Positions 4,896 through 6,230 of a DNA stretch of 6,230 nucleotides are shown here, one piece after another. This stretch comes from JBBKWG01 sp037968835 (GTDB lineage: Bacteria > Pseudomonadota > Alphaproteobacteria > Rhodobacterales > Rhodobacteraceae). A model generated the notes under the pieces. That model saw nothing but the letters and a program-made list of their open reading frames with translations. It was not told the DNA's origin and did not search any database. Numbering within the stretch: position 1 is the stretch's first letter; each line of letters starts with the position of its first letter. The stretch is from positions 1 to 6,230 of the forward strand of contig JBBKWG010000072.1 in assembly GCA_037968835.1 (NCBI GenBank). The letters run 5' to 3'. The position numbers and the translations under genes are program-made.

Positions 4896-6053
4896 ATGAT
4901 CACGATTACAACGACCGAAGGTCTCGCGGCGTTTTGCGAACACGCCGCCAAAGCACCCTATGTGACGGTGGACACGGAATTTCTGAGAGAGCGGACGTAT
5001 TATTCCAAGCTCTGCCTCGTCCAGCTTGCGGTTCCGGGCGATGCCGAGGAGGACGCCGTACTTGTCGATCCGCTGGCCAGGGACATCACGCTCGACCCGC
5101 TCTACGCGCTTTTCCGCAACACCGATGTCGTCAAGGTCTTCCACGCGTCCCGCCAAGATCTGGAAATCTTCTTCATCGAAGGCGGCGTCATTCCCGAACC
5201 GCTGTTTGACACCCAGGTTGCCGCGATGGTGGCAGGCTTTGGCGAGCAGGTCGGCTACGAAACGCTGGTGCGCAAGATCGCCAAGGCCCCGCTCGACAAA
5301 TCGTCGCGCTTCACCGACTGGTCGCGCCGTCCGTTGACCGACGCGCAAAAGGTCTACGCTCTGGCTGACGTGACGCATCTGCGTGTGATCTATGAGCATC
5401 TCGCCAAGGAGCTGGAAAAATCCGGCCGTCGCGATTGGGTCGAGGAGGAACTGGCCATCCTGACCGACCCGGCAACCTATGTCGTGGTGCCCGATGAAGC
5501 CTGGAAACGGATCAAGACGCGGACCAATTCGGGCAAGTTCCTGTCCGTGGTGCGCGAGCTTGCGAAATTCCGCGAGAACTATGCCCAAAGCCGCAACGTG
5601 CCGCGCAGCCGGGTGATGAAGGACGACGCGCTGCTCGAACTCGCCTCGACCAAGCCCGCGTCATCCGAGGATCTGAACCGGTCGCGCCTTTTGCTGCGCG
5701 AGGCTCGCAAGGGCGACATCGCGGATGGCATCCTGACTGCGGTCAAGTCCGGGCTTGAAACGCCACAGGAAGAACAGCCCAAACCCGACCGCTCACGCGA
5801 AACGCTACAGGTCAATCCGGCACTGGCCGATCTCCTGCGGGTTCTGCTCAAGGCCAAGGCCGAACAGCTTGGGGTCGCGCAGAAACTGATCGCCACCGCG
5901 TCCGATCTCGACGAGATCGCGGCGGGTCTCAGGGACAACGCGGCCCTCAGGGGTTGGCGCAAAAAGGCATTCGGCGACGATGCGCTGCGTCTTTGCGAAG
6001 GCAAGCTTGGCCTGAAGGCGAACGGCGCCAACGTCGAGGTTTTCGAGATCTAG
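4896..6053 (+). CDS. rnd: Ribonuclease D
   Basis: A 385-residue DEDDy 3'-to-5' exoribonuclease that trims the 3' ends of tRNA and other stable RNA precursors. Exo I is TVDTEFLRE (D26, E28), Exo II is VFHASRQDLE (H83, D88) and Exo III is YALADVTHL (Y154, D158), so all four acidic metal ligands and the tyrosine are intact. A first HRDC domain follows at about 203-285 (starting EAWKRIK), and a second helical HRDC-like region at about 305-375. Length is close to E. coli RNase D (375). The ATG at 4896 gives the standard N-terminus, MITITTTEGL. Its ribosome-binding site is poor (GAAAGA about 12 bases upstream, overlapping the purN stop). The reading frame stays open upstream to 4683, but that segment only mirrors purN in another frame. 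The gap to purN is 16 bases, suggesting cotranscription with the purine genes. Confidence 0.96.
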   Translation: MITITTTEGLAAFCEHAAKAPYVTVDTEFLRERTYYSKLCLVQLAVPGDAEEDAVLVDPLARDITLDPLYALFRNTDVVKVFHASRQDLEIFFIEGGVIPEPLFDTQVAAMVAGFGEQVGYETLVRKIAKAPLDKSSRFTDWSRRPLTDAQKVYALADVTHLRVIYEHLAKELEKSGRRDWVEEELAILTDPATYVVVPDEAWKRIKTRTNSGKFLSVVRELAKFRENYAQSRNVPRSRVMKDDALLELASTKPASSEDLNRSRLLLREARKGDIADGILTAVKSGLETPQEEQPKPDRSRETLQVNPALADLLRVLLKAKAEQLGVAQKLIATASDLDEIAAGLRDNAALRGWRKKAFGDDALRLCEGKLGLKANGANVEVFEI

Positions 6054-6230
6054 CGCGGCAGCACGCCCAGCACGCGGAAGATCAGCGGCGCAACGGCGAT
6101 AACCAGTGAAAGGCGCGCGATATGGAGCGTCGCGACATAGGCGATGTCGGCGTTCATGGCGAGCGCCAGCAGGCTCATCTCGGGGAGGCCGCCGGGCGAG
6201 AAGGCGAGGAAAGTCTGTTCCAAACCTATC
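6050..6230 (-). CDS. AbrB-family integral membrane protein, C-terminal part
   Basis: The last 59 codons of a minus-strand gene cut by the right window edge; the first base at 6230 belongs to a split codon. The translation contains TFLAFSPGGLPEMSLLALA, then ATLHIARLSLVIAVAPLIF, and ends RVLGVLPR before a TAG at 6052-6050. The PGG-x-x-EMSL-x-ALA motif followed by H-I-x-R and a final hydrophobic helix is typical of the AbrB-type membrane family (COG3180, once labelled 'ammonia monooxygenase'), which has duplicated multi-helix halves. Function is not established. These proteins are unrelated to the Bacillus AbrB transition-state regulator despite the name. The stop codon overlaps the rnd stop tail to tail in CTAG (6050-6053). 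Confidence 0.8.
   Translation of the reverse strand, partial: IGLEQTFLAFSPGGLPEMSLLALAMNADIAYVATLHIARLSLVIAVAPLIFRVLGVLPR

Noticed and set aside
4286..4951. 221-codon minus-strand open frame opposite purN and the rnd start
   Set aside because: Antisense shadow of two certain genes, without a ribosome-binding site or domain.

Overview
The window looks like an ordinary stretch of chromosome from a GC-rich alphaproteobacterium, most likely of the Rhodobacterales. This rests on the short HvrA/Spb-type H-NS protein, an EnvZ-like histidine kinase of the style seen in that group, the purM-purN-rnd gene order, the tRNA sequences, and the strong GC bias at third codon positions. It holds six complete protein genes, one gene cut by the right edge, and two tRNA genes. 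I see no mobile element, CRISPR array, phage gene, toxin-antitoxin pair or defence cassette, and I do not think a new multi-gene system is present.

Left part (1-1106): a tRNA-Asn(GTT) gene on the minus strand with its own likely promoter. Upstream of it on the same strand is a LACTB2-like metallo-beta-lactamase-fold hydrolase with all its metal ligands. That gene runs divergently from the next one, with only 41 bases between the start codons.

Middle (1107-3097): an orphan membrane histidine kinase on the plus strand converges on a small H-NS-family gene on the minus strand. A GC-rich hairpin between them probably terminates transcription. The roughly 225 bases upstream of the H-NS gene hold no gene and include a low-GC stretch with repeated TTTCCGG motifs. 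After it comes a minus-strand tRNA gene with a CAT anticodon, probably the lysidine-modified tRNA-Ile2 rather than elongator tRNA-Met.

Right part (3098-6230): divergent candidate promoters serve the tRNA gene (minus) and a plus-strand cluster, purM-purN-rnd. PurM and PurN catalyse two steps of de novo purine synthesis and overlap by 4 bases. RNase D, a 3'-to-5' exonuclease acting on tRNA and other stable RNA precursors, follows 16 bases later. The 3' end of an AbrB-family membrane protein gene on the minus strand meets rnd tail to tail, and the two stop codons share one CTAG tetranucleotide.

The points most worth a second look are the identity of the CAT tRNA, the low-GC, repeat-bearing surroundings of the H-NS gene, the missing partner of the histidine kinase, and the very tight divergent and convergent gene junctions.
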